NCBI RefSeq assembly: GCF_014323725.1
Contig: NZ_JABVED010000011.1
Location: forward strand, 124,001-188,000
Reading direction: 5' to 3'
Length of the DNA stretch: 64,000 nucleotides
From: Actinokineospora xionganensis
GTDB taxonomy: Bacteria; Actinomycetota; Actinomycetes; Mycobacteriales; Pseudonocardiaceae
Shown here: piece by piece, positions 9,224 to 18,023 of the stretch
Position numbering within the stretch: position 1 is the first letter of the stretch
Layout of the letters: every line of letters starts with the position of its first letter
Made by a program: the position numbers and the translations under genes
The notes under the pieces: model-generated
What the model was told of the DNA's origin: nothing
The model's input: the letters and a program-made list of their open reading frames with translations, nothing else
Database searches by the model: none

Positions 9224-9973
9224 TCAGGCCCCGGCAGCGGCCACCGCCGCGCCGACAATGCCCGCGTCATTGCGCAATTCCGCGGCGACGATCTTGGTCC
9301 GCACATCGAGCAGCGGAAGCCACTTATCGGCCTTTTTGCTGACTCCGCCGCCCACGATGATCAGGTCCGGCCAGATCAGGTTCTCCAGGGACGAGATGTA
9401 GCGGGTGACCCGCTGCGCCCACTCCGTCCATGACAGGTCTTCCTCGTCCTTGACCGACGCCGCCGCGCGCGTCTCCGCGTCGTGGCCGTCGATCTCGAGG
9501 TGGCCGAACTCGGTGTTCGGGACGAGTTTGCCGTCGAGGAACAGCGCGCTCCCGATGCCGGTGCCGAAGGTGAGCAGGACGACGACGCCCTCCTGGTCGC
9601 CCGGCCAGCCGTAGCGGATCTCGGCCATCCCGGCGGCGTCGGCGTCGTTGAGCACGACGACATCACGTTCCAGCCGCTTTCCGAACACGGCCGCGGCGTC
9701 GGCGTCGAGCCACGACTTGTCGATGTTGGCCGCCGTGTGCGCGACGCCCTTCTTGATCACCGCGGGGAGGGTCACGCCCACCGGGCCGTCCCAGTCGAAC
9801 CTGGTCACGATCTCTGCGACCACGTCGGCGACCGCGTCCGGCGTGGACGGGTTCGGCGTCGGGATGCGCACGCGCTCGCCGATCAGCCTGCCGGTAGCGA
9901 GGTCCACGACGCCGCCCTTGATGCCGGATCCGCCGATGTCGACGCCGAAGCCCTGGCCTGCTGCCGCACCCAT
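9224..9973 (-). CDS. ppgK: polyphosphate glucokinase
   Basis: 249 aa, a ROK-fold kinase that phosphorylates glucose using polyphosphate (or ATP). Seen: the phosphate loop [18 protein letters not shown], the catalytic region [32 protein letters not shown] and [17 protein letters not shown]. The last lacks the zinc-binding cysteines of ordinary ROK proteins, as expected for PpgK. Located upstream of sigA on the same strand and divergent from suhB, the same order as in mycobacteria. Confidence 0.93.
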   Translation of the reverse strand: MGAAAGQGFGVDIGGSGIKGGVVDLATGRLIGERVRIPTPNPSTPDAVADVVAEIVTRFDWDGPVGVTLPAVIKKGVAHTAANIDKSWLDADAAAVFGKRLERDVVVLNDADAAGMAEIRYGWPGDQEGVVVLLTFGTGIGSALFLDGKLVPNTEFGHLEIDGHDAETRAAASVKDEEDLSWTEWAQRVTRYISSLENLIWPDLIIVGGGVSKKADKWLPLLDVRTKIVAAELRNDAGIVGAAVAAAGA

Positions 9974-10053
9974 CGCTCGACCTTCCTGCTCGATTCAGAA
10001 CCAATGTCCGCAGACATTAGCCGCCGTCGGGAGCGTGTGGTCGGATAGGCCAC

Positions 10054-10854
10054 GTGACTCTCACCCCAAACGACTTGCTCAAGATCGCGGTCGATGTCGC
10101 CACCGAGGCGGCCGACCTCGCCCGGACCGCCCGCGAGAGCGCCATCCAGGACGTCGACACCAAGTCCACCGCGACCGATGTGGTCACCGCCGCGGACCGT
10201 GCGGCCGAACGCCTGATCCGTGAGCGCATCGCCGAACTGCGCCCGGAGGACGCCGTGCTGGGCGAGGAGGACGGCGGCGCCGTCGGCGAGGGCGTCACCT
10301 GGGTCGTCGACCCGATCGACGGCACGGTCAACTACCTCTACGGCTACCCCTGGTACTGCGTGTCGGTCGCCGCGCGGGTCGACGGGCACTCCGTCGCGGG
10401 TGCCATCGTCGAGCCGGTCAGCGGCCGGGTGTGGACGGCGGCGAAGGGTGCGGGCGCCTGGCTCGACGGCAGGCCGCTGCGGGTGTCCACGCCGGAGTCG
10501 GTCGAGTTGTCGCTGGTCTCCACCGGCTTCGCGTACTCGCGGCAGCGGCGCACGGACCAAGCAGCCGTCGCGGCCCGATTACTGGCGCGTGTCCGCGACA
10601 TCCGCCGTGGCGGGTCGTCCGCGATGGACCTGTGCGCCGTCGCCGCGGGCTGGGTGGACGCCTACTACGAGCGTGGACTCTCACCGTGGGACTGGGCCGC
10701 GGGCGCCCTCATCGCCGCTGAGGCGGGCGCGATGGTGTCCCTGCCCGGAGACGACCCGGAACTAGGCCACGACGCCGTCTACGCCGCCGCGCCAACCATC
10801 GCCAACCCGCTCCGCGCCACCCTCATCGACATCGGCGCAGGCGGCGATTACTAG
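10054..10854 (+). CDS. suhB: inositol-1-monophosphatase family protein
   Basis: 266 aa, GTG start. Metal-binding motifs of the IMPase family are present: LGEEDGG, WVVDPIDGTVNYLYGYP and SPWDWAAGALIAAEAGA. The usual GS-x-A-x-D motif is seen as GGSSAMDLCAVAAGWVDAYYE. It hydrolyses inositol monophosphate (or related sugar phosphates), feeding phosphatidylinositol and mycothiol synthesis in actinobacteria. Divergent from ppgK with an 80-bp gap. Confidence 0.92.
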   Translation: MTLTPNDLLKIAVDVATEAADLARTARESAIQDVDTKSTATDVVTAADRAAERLIRERIAELRPEDAVLGEEDGGAVGEGVTWVVDPIDGTVNYLYGYPWYCVSVAARVDGHSVAGAIVEPVSGRVWTAAKGAGAWLDGRPLRVSTPESVELSLVSTGFAYSRQRRTDQAAVAARLLARVRDIRRGGSSAMDLCAVAAGWVDAYYERGLSPWDWAAGALIAAEAGAMVSLPGDDPELGHDAVYAAAPTIANPLRATLIDIGAGGDY

Positions 10855-10915
10855 CAGGAACTGCCTGCCCCGCCCAACCGCGGCCCCTTGGGCTGCGGTC
10901 GGTCGAGTCCCTTGT

Positions 10916-11611
10916 CTAACAGCGTTGGTCTAGGGCGCCGTCGATGAGGTCTTGGGGGATGGGGGCGGCGGCCGTGCCGTCGGAGAGCAGTCCACCCTGG
11001 GCGTCCGGGTGGGACGCGGCCCACTCGGCGAGCGTCTCGACGACCTTGCGGGCCTCCGGGCTCGGCTTGAGGTGGTCGAACCTCTGGCCGATGGCGAAGT
11101 CGACGGTGGCGTCCTGGCGTTCGTCGCGGACCAGTTCCGCGCACGGCTCCAGGATGTTCAGCGTCCGCGCGACCGACGCGCCCTGCGGCCCGAACCGGAT
11201 CTGTGAGCGGCAGTCAAGCGAGCCCCGCGGGTAGATCAGGTCGTTCGCCGGGTCGGCGATCTGCGTGAAGCCGAGTTCGCGCAGGGTCTCGGTGACGGCA
11301 CCCGCCTGGCGATTCTGTCCGCTGGCGTTGACCACGCGCACGAGCGCGGTGCCTGCGGGAGCGGGGTTGGTCCGGTCGAGGCCTGCGCGGTCGAGGGTCT
11401 CGCCCAGCGGTGGGGGTGCGGTGCCCTCGGCGGGGACCGCGGGCGGCGAACAGGTCATCTGGCGCGCGCTCGACCGGTCGGCCTTGATCACCTGGAGCCA
11501 GACGATGCCCGCGGCGACGCCGAGGACCACGATGAGGATCAGCGCCGGGAGCGGACGACGCTTGCGGTAACGGCCTCCAGGCGCGTTCCGCATCACGTTG
11601 CCGGCCGCCAC
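10916..11611 (-). CDS. cei: envelope integrity protein Cei (LytR_C domain)
   Basis: 231 aa from GTG 11611, which follows AGGAAGGG by 7 nt; an in-frame ATG at 11656 lacks a ribosome site. A basic cytoplasmic N-terminus precedes one membrane helix (about residues 21-42, LPALILIVVLGVAAGIVWL). An extracytoplasmic LytR C-terminal-type domain follows, with VRVVNASGQNRQAGAVTETL and several cysteines. The position between suhB and the DUF4193 gene equals that of Rv2700, which is needed for cell-envelope integrity in M. tuberculosis. Confidence 0.85.
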   Translation of the reverse strand: MAAGNVMRNAPGGRYRKRRPLPALILIVVLGVAAGIVWLQVIKADRSSARQMTCSPPAVPAEGTAPPPLGETLDRAGLDRTNPAPAGTALVRVVNASGQNRQAGAVTETLRELGFTQIADPANDLIYPRGSLDCRSQIRFGPQGASVARTLNILEPCAELVRDERQDATVDFAIGQRFDHLKPSPEARKVVETLAEWAASHPDAQGGLLSDGTAAAPIPQDLIDGALDQRC

Positions 11612-12109
11612 GGTCGCGCCCTTCCTACGAACACCATGCCCTACCCCCGTAGGCATTGGGAGCCGGTTGTTCCGACTCGACTCTCGCTGCTGATCAGCCT
11701 ATTTGATTCCGCGGATTTCGCAGCCCGGGCTGTGTCGCGACCCGTGGTTCCAGGATTGTCCACCGGGAGCCGCCGCAAACGTGATCCATTTTGGGGGATC
11801 GCACCACGCTACTCGCTGGTGGGCAAGGAACGTGTCCGGACCGCAACACGCTGTAGATGATCTCATCCGGGCCGCCGACGCGCCCGAAACACCCCCACTC
11901 GGGTGATGCTGTGCATGAGCGGCCGCTTATGAGCTACCCTCTGCCCGCTCCGGTCGCCGAAGAAGCCTGCCGAATCGATTCGGACGGCTGTGCCAAGCCG
12001 ACGCGACCGGCGAGACCACCGTCACTCTAGTGGCGGGCACAAACCGGGGTGCTGGAACGTTGACCAGCGGCACGACCCACATCCTGATGGACCGCAGGGG
12101 TGAAAGAAG
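11612..12109. other. 498-bp intergenic region between cei and the DUF4193 gene
   Basis: Divergent promoter region with lower G+C than its surroundings (for example around 11690-11720). I see no convincing gene: open frames here lack a ribosome site and the codon bias of real genes. The only clear structure is an imperfect hairpin at 11636-11656 (ATGC-C-CTAC/GTAGGCAT arms, CCCC loop) about 25 bp before the cei start. It could be an operator or a leader structure for cei. No sigma-70-like promoter could be placed with confidence. Confidence 0.5.
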
Positions 12110-12418
12110 ATGGCTACCGACTACGACGCACCGCGCCGCAGCGAGGCGGACGATCTCGCTGAGGACTCTCTTGAAGAGCTCAAGGCGCGGCGGAACGAGA
12201 ACCAATCCGGTGTCGTCGATGTGGACGAGACGGACACGGCGGAGAGCTTCGAGCTGCCTGGTGCTGATCTGTCCGCGCTCTCGGGTGAAGACCTCACCGT
12301 TCGCGTGGTGCCCAAGCAAGCCGACGAGTTCACCTGCTCGAAGTGCTTCCTCGTGCACCACCGCAGCCGATTGGCCGAGGACAACGGCGGCACGTACGTC
12401 TGCCGCGACTGCGCGTAA
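12110..12418 (+). CDS. DUF4193 family zinc-ribbon protein
   Basis: 102 aa with an acidic N-terminal half and a C-terminal pair of knuckles, FTCSKCFLVHHRSR and YVCRDCA, forming a four-cysteine zinc ribbon. It matches the actinobacteria-wide DUF4193 family (Rv2699c in the same genomic position). The start ATG is preceded by GAAAGAAG. Function is unknown; the family is small, cytoplasmic and found next to dut/sigA in many actinobacteria. A strong terminator follows 40 bp downstream. Confidence 0.9.
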   Translation: MATDYDAPRRSEADDLAEDSLEELKARRNENQSGVVDVDETDTAESFELPGADLSALSGEDLTVRVVPKQADEFTCSKCFLVHHRSRLAEDNGGTYVCRDCA

Positions 12419-12457
12419 AGCCCACCACGCAGCGCGTCGGACGAGCACGACCTGGAA

Positions 12458-12488
12458 CAGCCGGGTCTCCCTTCGGGGAGCCCGGCTG
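12458..12488 (+). terminator. terminator after the DUF4193 gene (UUCG tetraloop)
   Basis: Arms 12458-12471 and 12476-12488 pair in 13 positions with one bulged T at 12466, closed by a TTCG tetraloop. It lies between the 3' ends of two converging genes and may act on both strands, although no T-run is clear. Confidence 0.75.
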
Positions 12489-12491
12489 TCC

Positions 12492-12977
12492 TCATGCCGC
12501 GCGAAGGATCGCCGCCAGCTCCGCGGGCTTTCGCGTGCTGAACACCCAGTACGGCGTGGGGTCGGCGGGATCGGTCACCTGAACCCGCAGCAACGGCCCT
12601 ACCCAACCCCGGTGGAGCATGAACGCGGCCGGGTCCAAGTGCGGACCCAGGACCCGTCGTTTGTCCTTCGCCTCGAAGACCTCGACCTCGCCGACGAACT
12701 CCAGGGGCAGGTGCGCGTCGCCGACGAGCAACTCGCCGTCCTCGACGGCCACCTTCGTGCGGCCCGAGCGCACGATGAGCAACAGCGCCAGCGGCACGAT
12801 CACCACGTAGGGCAGCCACGCCCGGACACCCGGGTAGCCCATGTGAATCTCGGCGGACAGCAGGACCGCGGCGATGAGCGGCAGCGGCCACCAGTACCAG
12901 GTCACATACATCCGTTCGCGGTAGCGCGCGTCGGTGGTTTCGGGTGCGTGCGCACCCGTGCCTGAGGTATCTGTCAC
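12492..12977 (-). CDS. DUF3093 family membrane protein
   Basis: 161 aa from GTG 12977 (an alternative ATG at 12911 would drop 22 residues). Two hydrophobic helices, [20 protein letters not shown] and [16 protein letters not shown], are followed by a compact beta-rich domain with a [21 protein letters not shown] segment, typical of DUF3093 (Rv2698, same neighbours). Function is unknown. The start lies only 24 bp from the divergent dut start and has no clear ribosome site, so a leaderless transcript is likely. Confidence 0.85.
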   Translation of the reverse strand: MTDTSGTGAHAPETTDARYRERMYVTWYWWPLPLIAAVLLSAEIHMGYPGVRAWLPYVVIVPLALLLIVRSGRTKVAVEDGELLVGDAHLPLEFVGEVEVFEAKDKRRVLGPHLDPAAFMLHRGWVGPLLRVQVTDPADPTPYWVFSTRKPAELAAILRAA

Positions 12978-13001
12978 GAAGCCAGGGTAGTCTCGCCGCT
13001 C

Positions 13002-13478
13002 GTGCCCAGCGTGGAGGTCCTGCTCACCCGGATCGATCCGGACGTCCCCCTGCCGTCGTATGCCCGTCCGGGCGACGCGGGGGCCGACCTGGTGACGACC
13101 GTGGATGTCATCATCGCCCCGGGACAGCGGGTGACTGTCGGAACGGGCATCGCCATCGCCCTGCCCGAGGGGTTCGCCGGCTTCGTCCATCCGCGATCCG
13201 GGTTGGCCGCCAAGGCGGGGCTGAGCGTGGTGAACACGCCTGGCACGATCGACTCGGGATACCGCGGGGAGATCAAAGTCTGTTTGATCAACCACGACCT
13301 GACCACACCGATCAGCCTGCGACGCGGAGACCGGGTCGCGCAGCTGGTGGTGCAGCGGGTGGAGCACGCGGTGTTCCGCGAGGTGGACGAGCTGGGGGAG
13401 TCCCGGCGCGGCACCGCGGGATACGGGTCGACCGGGGGGCACCAGGTGCTCAGCGGCTCGGCGGGGACGGAGGACTAG
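13002..13478 (+). CDS. dut: deoxyuridine 5'-triphosphate nucleotidohydrolase (dUTPase)
   Basis: 158 aa trimeric dUTPase that converts dUTP to dUMP, keeping uracil out of DNA and supplying dTMP synthesis. The five family motifs are present: [44 protein letters not shown] and the C-terminal glycine-rich arm [16 protein letters not shown] start. The DUF3710 gene begins on the base after the stop codon. Confidence 0.97.
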   Translation: MPSVEVLLTRIDPDVPLPSYARPGDAGADLVTTVDVIIAPGQRVTVGTGIAIALPEGFAGFVHPRSGLAAKAGLSVVNTPGTIDSGYRGEIKVCLINHDLTTPISLRRGDRVAQLVVQRVEHAVFREVDELGESRRGTAGYGSTGGHQVLSGSAGTED

Positions 13479-14123
13479 GTGGGACTGTTCGGGCGCCGCA
13501 AGCGCACTGCCGAGGAACCGGCCGTTGTCGAAGAGGACTTCGACGACTATTCAGATGACTCTGATGCCTCTGACGACGAGCTCGTCGCCCGCGACGACGG
13601 GCCGTTCGACGAGTCCGAAGCCCCCGAGGACGACTTCCCCAGGCTCGACCTGGGATCGGTCCGCATCCCGGTGCCCGACGGCGCCCAGCTGCAGGTCGAG
13701 ATGGACCCGAGCGGCCCCGTCCGGGCGGTGCACGTGCTCACCCCGGTCGGGCAGCTCACGCTGAACGCCTACGCTGCGCCCAAGTCCGGCGGCCTCTGGC
13801 GTGAGGTCTGCGGCGAACTGGCCGAACAGCTGCGCTCCGACGGCGCCACCGTCCGCAGCCAGGTTGGCGACTGGGGCCAGGAGCTGAGCGCGTCCCTCGG
13901 CGAGGTCGCCCTGCGCTTCGTCGGCGTCGACGGCCCCCGCTGGATGCTCCGCGGAGTCGTCGCGGGTCCCCCGGAACTGGCCGACACCAGCGCCGAAGCC
14001 CTGCGGGCCATGGTCCGCAGCACGGTCGTCGTGCGCGGCACCCAGCCGATGCCGGTCCGCACGCCGCTGCAGATCGACCTGCCGCAGGCCATCGCCGAGC
14101 ACATCGCCCAAGCCGGCCAGTAG
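13479..14123 (+). CDS. DUF3710 family protein
   Basis: 214 aa, GTG start directly abutting the dut stop. The N-terminus is basic (MGLFGRRKR), then strongly acidic (residues 15-50, Asp/Glu/Ser). A globular domain follows with RIPVPDGAQLQVEM, LTLNAYAAPKSGGLWREV and WMLRGVVAGPPEL, as in actinobacterial DUF3710 proteins (Rv2696c next to dut). Function is unknown. The tight coupling to dut is conserved across actinobacteria. Confidence 0.9.
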   Translation: MGLFGRRKRTAEEPAVVEEDFDDYSDDSDASDDELVARDDGPFDESEAPEDDFPRLDLGSVRIPVPDGAQLQVEMDPSGPVRAVHVLTPVGQLTLNAYAAPKSGGLWREVCGELAEQLRSDGATVRSQVGDWGQELSASLGEVALRFVGVDGPRWMLRGVVAGPPELADTSAEALRAMVRSTVVVRGTQPMPVRTPLQIDLPQAIAEHIAQAGQ

Positions 14124-14268
14124 CACACCGGTCTGACACTTTCGCCCGCCCGGGCCTCGGCGGTCCACAGCTGCCGAGGCCGGGTCCACAGCTCCCGCAC
14201 GCACTCTGCCGCCCCGCCCGCTTCCACGGGAATGTGGTCGGGACAGCAGCTGCGGAAGGAGCGGGAAC

Positions 14269-14640
14269 GTGTACGAGACGGTTGTGACGATCGTGGGCTG
14301 GATCTGCGGCGAACTCATGCGCAGGCGCACTGGGGACGATGTCCAGGTGGTCAGCTTCCGAATGAGAGCCCAGGAGCGGCGCTACGACGCCGACACCGGC
14401 GAGTGGTCCGACGGTGAGCGGATGTTCCTGTCCGTCCACTGCTGGCGCACGCTGGGCCAGAACGTGGCGGCGTCACTGAAGCGTGGTGATCCGGTGGTCG
14501 TCACGGGCAGGCTGTACCACCGCGAACACCTGGCTGAGGGCAAGCAGCGCCTCAGCGTCGAACTGGACGCCAGATCGGTGGGACCGGACCTGTCCCGGTG
14601 CGCTGTGACGGTGAGCCGGGAGGAGACGGCGGCGGCATGA
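14269..14640 (+). CDS. single-stranded DNA-binding protein-like OB-fold protein
   Basis: 123 aa, GTG start after AAGGAGCGGG. The sequence follows the SSB OB-fold: TIVGWICGELMRR, VVSFRMRAQERRYDADTGEW, MFLSVHCWRTLGQNVAASL and GDPVVVTGRLYHRE. It lacks the long Gly/Pro tail and acidic tip of the main replication SSB, so it is probably an accessory SSB of the kind used in transformation, recombination or stress. It stands alone, about 145 bp after the DUF3710 gene. Confidence 0.82.
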   Translation: MYETVVTIVGWICGELMRRRTGDDVQVVSFRMRAQERRYDADTGEWSDGERMFLSVHCWRTLGQNVAASLKRGDPVVVTGRLYHREHLAEGKQRLSVELDARSVGPDLSRCAVTVSREETAAA

Positions 14641-14713
14641 GGACGACACAGAACGTCGGCCTGGTATCGACCGAGTGCCTATGGAGACTTGGTCGACGTT
14701 CGGTGTCGTGCCG

Positions 14714-14998
14714 TTAGTCGGGCGGGATGTCGGTGACTGGCAACAGTTCCACCGTGGCGCCCGAGGCGGCCAGCAGGTGTGCCGCCGCGGCGCGGCGGGG
14801 GTCGGCGCGGTAGGTGGTCAAGCCGGACTCGTCGGTGAAGGACAGCAGGTGCACCTCGGTGCGCCCATCGAATGAGCGGAGTCTGCGGTCGATCCGGCCG
14901 CCGTGGTCGGAGAGGAGGGGAAGCACGGTCGACTCATAGGCGAGGAACGCTTCGAGGCCGCCCTCGGGGATGCGGGCCACGGCCACGTACTCGGTCAT
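14714..14998 (-). CDS. small ferredoxin-like-fold (DUF1330/ABM-type) protein
   Basis: 94 aa from ATG 14998, overlapping the hydrolase stop by 4 nt (ATGA). The pattern of one alpha/beta unit beginning TEYVAVARIPEGGLEAFLAYE and ending with a strand (ATVELLPVTDIPPD) resembles small dimeric alpha+beta barrel proteins such as DUF1330 or antibiotic-biosynthesis monooxygenases. No catalytic residues can be assigned. Translational coupling to the upstream hydrolase suggests a shared role. Confidence 0.55.
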   Translation of the reverse strand: MTEYVAVARIPEGGLEAFLAYESTVLPLLSDHGGRIDRRLRSFDGRTEVHLLSFTDESGLTTYRADPRRAAAAHLLAASGATVELLPVTDIPPD

Positions 14999-15708
14999 CC
15001 CTGGCTCGCCTTCAGCCATGCCAGCACGGTTGCCCGCCCCAGGGCTTCCGGGTCGACTCCGATGATCTCCAGGCGGGTCGTGCACAGGACGGCTTGAGGG
15101 AGGACGCGGGTCCAGGCGGTCGCGACCTCGATCGGGTGAATGGCGTCGTCCGTGCAGCCCGCCACGCCGCACGGGACGCTCAGCCCGGCCAGTTCGTCGA
15201 GGGTCGGGGCGAGGCGGTCGGCGGCGGTGTCCAGAGAGTCGGCCAGGGCGTCGCCGTAGCCGGTCCAGGCTCTAGTGAGTTCGGTGGCCAGCCAGGCGGG
15301 CACGTCGGCGACCGCGGCGGCGATGGCCGCCGTTGGGCCAAGTGACCGAACGGAGGCGGCGCTGTAGCGGGCGGCGACGGCCGCGGGCGCCGCTTCGGGC
15401 TTGCCGTGCCAGCCGGGCAGGGCCAGCAGCAGGCCCGCGCAGCGGTCGGGGTTGCGCAGGGCCCATTCGGCTGCCAGGTGGGCGCCCAGGGAGATGCCTC
15501 CGGCGATGATCGGCTCGTCCCGAGCGGCCTCGTCCAAGGCGGCCAGATGGGCGCTGACCAGGTCCGCTCCGGGAATCGGCGCGGGCAGGACCGCCTTGAG
15601 GCCGACCGCCGCCAGCGGCACGTCGAACACCGACCGCACGAACACGTCGTCCGAGCCGGTTCCGGGCAGCAGTACGGCGGTGCGGGCGCCAGTCGGCGGC
15701 TGGGTCAC
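14995..15708 (-). CDS. alpha/beta hydrolase
   Basis: 237 aa from GTG 15708 (upstream ribosome site GAACGAGG). Seen: an oxyanion-type loop AVLLPGTGSDD near the N-terminus, the nucleophile elbow GGISLGAHLAAEW (GxSxG), a late Asp region (GCTDDAIHPIEVA), and a probable catalytic His in DAIHP. It is a short cytoplasmic hydrolase of unknown substrate, with no signal peptide. Downstream it is coupled to the 94-aa gene; the OB-fold gene is divergent, with a 100-bp gap. Confidence 0.78.
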   Translation of the reverse strand: MTQPPTGARTAVLLPGTGSDDVFVRSVFDVPLAAVGLKAVLPAPIPGADLVSAHLAALDEAARDEPIIAGGISLGAHLAAEWALRNPDRCAGLLLALPGWHGKPEAAPAAVAARYSAASVRSLGPTAAIAAAVADVPAWLATELTRAWTGYGDALADSLDTAADRLAPTLDELAGLSVPCGVAGCTDDAIHPIEVATAWTRVLPQAVLCTTRLEIIGVDPEALGRATVLAWLKASQG

Positions 15709-15808
15709 ACTGACGCCTCGTTCCTTGTCCTGTCGGTACCCCACGCGGTTAACCTGATTGTGCATGGGTCGTTCGTCGGGGCCGACCCCACCACGGAAGC
15801 GGATTCAC

Positions 15809-16186
15809 ATGGGTACCAAGGGGGACGGTTATTGGCACCGTCTGGTCAAACGACTGACCACCGACGTGGACGTGCTCGACGCTGACGACCTGTCCGAGCA
15901 GGCTCAGGCGCATGGCGCGCGACGGGCGAGCGAGTGTTGCTCCGGCGACGAGGTCACCGTCCTGGGCAGGCTGCGCAGCGTCGAGCTGTGTCCGCGGGAC
16001 GCGGTGGCCACGTTGGAGGCCGAACTGTTCGACGGGACCGAGGGCGTGACACTAGTCTGGCTCGGTCGTCGCCGGATCCCGGGGATCGAGCCGGGCCGCA
16101 CGGTCAAGGCGAAGGGCCGGATCGCGGTCCGCGACGGCCGCAAGGTCCTGTACAACCCCTACTACGAGCTGCAGACCACCACATGA
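15809..16186 (+). CDS. OB-fold nucleic acid-binding protein (Rv2694c-like)
   Basis: 125 aa from ATG 15809, preceded by GGAAGCGG. A short N-terminal helix (GYWHRLVKRLTTDVDVLDADDL) is followed by an OB-fold: DEVTVLGRLRSVEL, ATLEAELFDGTEGVTLVWLG, RTVKAKGRIAVRDGRKVLYNP. This matches the actinobacterial protein that precedes DUF3159 and the ceoC/ceoB genes. It probably binds nucleic acid, but no enzyme activity is evident. Its stop overlaps the next start (ATGA). Confidence 0.85.
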   Translation: MGTKGDGYWHRLVKRLTTDVDVLDADDLSEQAQAHGARRASECCSGDEVTVLGRLRSVELCPRDAVATLEAELFDGTEGVTLVWLGRRRIPGIEPGRTVKAKGRIAVRDGRKVLYNPYYELQTTT

Positions 16187-16893
16187 CGCAACCGGCCCCT
16201 GAGGTCAACAAGCCCGCCGACGACGACCAGCCGATGCCCACCCTGCTGGAGCAGATGGGTGGAGTCAGCGGGCTGATCTATTCGTCCGTGCCGGTGCTGG
16301 TGTTCGTACTGGCGAACGCCCTGTTCGGCCTCACGGTCGGCATCTGGAGCGCCATCGGCGTGGCCGTGCTGATCACCGTCCTGCGCGTCGTGCGCAAGGA
16401 GGCGCTGCAGCCCGCCATCTCCGGCTTCTTCGGGGTCGCGATCGCCGCGTTCATCGCCAACCAGACCGGTTCCGCCAAGGGCTTCTTCCTCCTCGGCATC
16501 TGGACCAGCCTGGTCTACGGCGGGATCTTCCTACTGTCCGTGCTGGTCCGCAGGCCGCTTGTCGGCGTGATCTGGTCCCTGCTCAACGGGCTGGGCCAGT
16601 CCTGGCGCCAGGACAAGCCGTCCCGGCAGGCCTACGACATCGCGACACTCACTTTCGTCGCCGTGTTCGCCGCCCGCTACGTGGTGCAGAAGTGGCTCTA
16701 CGACGAGGACCTCACCGGCTGGCTCGCCGTCGCCCGCCTCGCGATGGGCTACCCGCTCTTCGCCGTCGCGCTGGCCGTGACGGTGTGGGCCGTGCGCCGC
16801 GCCAAGCACCGCCAGGAACTGCGCGAGGCGACCGAGGAATCCGACGAGCAGGTCGAGGCCCGGTTGCGCGCCAAATACGGCGAGACCTCCTGA
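16183..16893 (+). CDS. DUF3159 family integral membrane protein
   Basis: 236 aa, translationally coupled to the OB-fold gene by an ATGA overlap, as in mycobacteria (Rv2693c/Rv2694c). About five to six hydrophobic segments lie between residues 30 and 205 (for example SSVPVLVFVLANALFGL and GFFLLGIWTSLVYGGIFLL). A conserved WRQDKPSRQAYDIATLTFVAVFAARYVVQ stretch is present, followed by a charged C-terminal tail. Function is unknown. A perfect 16-bp terminator follows. Confidence 0.88.
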   Translation: MTQPAPEVNKPADDDQPMPTLLEQMGGVSGLIYSSVPVLVFVLANALFGLTVGIWSAIGVAVLITVLRVVRKEALQPAISGFFGVAIAAFIANQTGSAKGFFLLGIWTSLVYGGIFLLSVLVRRPLVGVIWSLLNGLGQSWRQDKPSRQAYDIATLTFVAVFAARYVVQKWLYDEDLTGWLAVARLAMGYPLFAVALAVTVWAVRRAKHRQELREATEESDEQVEARLRAKYGETS

Positions 16894-16903
16894 CACCGAC
16901 GCT

Positions 16904-16938
16904 GAACAGGCCACCACCCGCGGGGTGGTGGCCTGTTC
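16904..16938 (+). terminator. strong terminator after the DUF3159 gene
   Basis: Perfect 16-bp inverted repeat (16904-16919 with 16923-16938) and a 3-nt GCG loop, 10 bp after the stop codon. No T-run follows, as is common in actinobacteria. Confidence 0.85.
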
Positions 16939-16991
16939 CCGTATCCGGAGAAGTTTCTCTTCCGGCCATTCTGCGGAAGGCCGCCGTCGCG

Positions 16992-17015
16992 TAGACTTAC
17001 GGTTACGTAACCGTA
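16992..17015 (+). promoter_or_regulatory. -10 element with overlapping 18-bp palindromic operator of the desaturase gene
   Basis: TAGACT at 16992-16997 resembles an actinobacterial -10 box. It is followed at once by the perfect palindrome TACGGTTACGTAACCGTA (16998-17015), which would cover the transcription start. The desaturase GTG is 46 bp further on. Size and perfect symmetry fit a TetR-type repressor site, probably a fatty-acid-responsive one; no candidate repressor gene adjoins it. Confidence 0.7.
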
Positions 17016-17060
17016 GGGACGTCTTGGGGGAGACGCCGGGAAATCCGAGGTAGCCAGCCA

Positions 17061-18011
17061 GTGACGACCACTCTCGAAGCCACACCGCCACCCGCCGCCC
17101 CCGGATCGAAACCCCTCACCGACCGCCGCAGAGGCTTCGCCGAGCAGGCCGCCGTCTACGCGTTCGTCGTGATCCCCTTCCTCGCCCTCGCCGCCGCGGT
17201 GCCGTTCGCCTGGGGCTGGGGTCTTGGCTGGGTCGACATCGCCCTCGCGGCCGCGTTCTACGTGATCAGCGGCCTCGGCGTGACCATCGGCTACCACCGC
17301 CTGTTCACCCACGGCTCGTTCCGGGCCAACCGGGGCCTCAAGATCGCGCTCGCCGTCGCCGGTCAGCTCTCGGCGCAGGGCTCGGTCATCGAGTGGGTCG
17401 CCGACCACCGCCGCCACCACGCGTTCTCCGACAAGGAGGGCGACCCGCACTCCCCGTGGCTCTTCGGCACCGGGCCGGTCGCCATCGCCCGCGGCTTCTG
17501 GCACTCGCACATCGGCTGGCTCTTCGACCGTGACTGCACGACCGTCGACCGCTTCGCCCCCGACCTGGTCGCCGACGCCGACCTCAAGGCCGTCGACCGG
17601 CTGTTCATCCTGCTCACGACCCTGTCGCTGGTCCTCCCGGCGGTGCTCGGCGGCCTGATCACCTGGTCCTGGTGGGGAGCGCTGACCGCGTTCTTCTGGG
17701 CGGGCCTGGTCCGCATCTCGCTGCTGCACCACGTGACTTGGTCGGTGAACTCGATCTGCCACATGATCGGCGAGCGCCCGTTCAAGTCCCGCGACAAGGC
17801 GTCCAACTTCTGGCCGCTGGCGATCCTGAGCTTCGGCGAGTCCTGGCACAACCTGCACCACGCCGACCCGACAAGCGCCCGCCATGGCGTGCTGCGCGGC
17901 CAGCTCGACATCTCGGCCCGCACGATCTGGATCTTCGAGAAGCTGGGCTGGGCCTCCAACGTCCGCTGGCCCACCCCCCAGCGCATCGAAAAGCTCCGAG
18001 TAGCCAAGTAA
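17061..18011 (+). CDS. membrane acyl-CoA (delta-9 type) fatty-acid desaturase
   Basis: 316 aa, GTG start. The three histidine boxes of the di-iron desaturases are present: GYHRLFTHGSF (HxxxxH), DHRRHHAFSD (HxxHH) and ESWHNLHHADP (HxxHH). Two pairs of membrane segments flank them (residues about 30-75 and 180-215). It introduces a double bond into acyl chains, tuning membrane fluidity, and resembles DesA3-type enzymes. A -10 box with an 18-bp palindrome lies upstream and a perfect terminator downstream, so it is a single-gene unit inserted into otherwise conserved order. Confidence 0.92.
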   Translation: MTTTLEATPPPAAPGSKPLTDRRRGFAEQAAVYAFVVIPFLALAAAVPFAWGWGLGWVDIALAAAFYVISGLGVTIGYHRLFTHGSFRANRGLKIALAVAGQLSAQGSVIEWVADHRRHHAFSDKEGDPHSPWLFGTGPVAIARGFWHSHIGWLFDRDCTTVDRFAPDLVADADLKAVDRLFILLTTLSLVLPAVLGGLITWSWWGALTAFFWAGLVRISLLHHVTWSVNSICHMIGERPFKSRDKASNFWPLAILSFGESWHNLHHADPTSARHGVLRGQLDISARTIWIFEKLGWASNVRWPTPQRIEKLRVAK

Positions 18012-18023
18012 AGCCAGGACAAG

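Noticed and set aside
11636-11860. Small gene in the cei/DUF4193 gap
   Set aside because: No ribosome site, poor third-position G/C bias, and it overlaps the leader region of cei.
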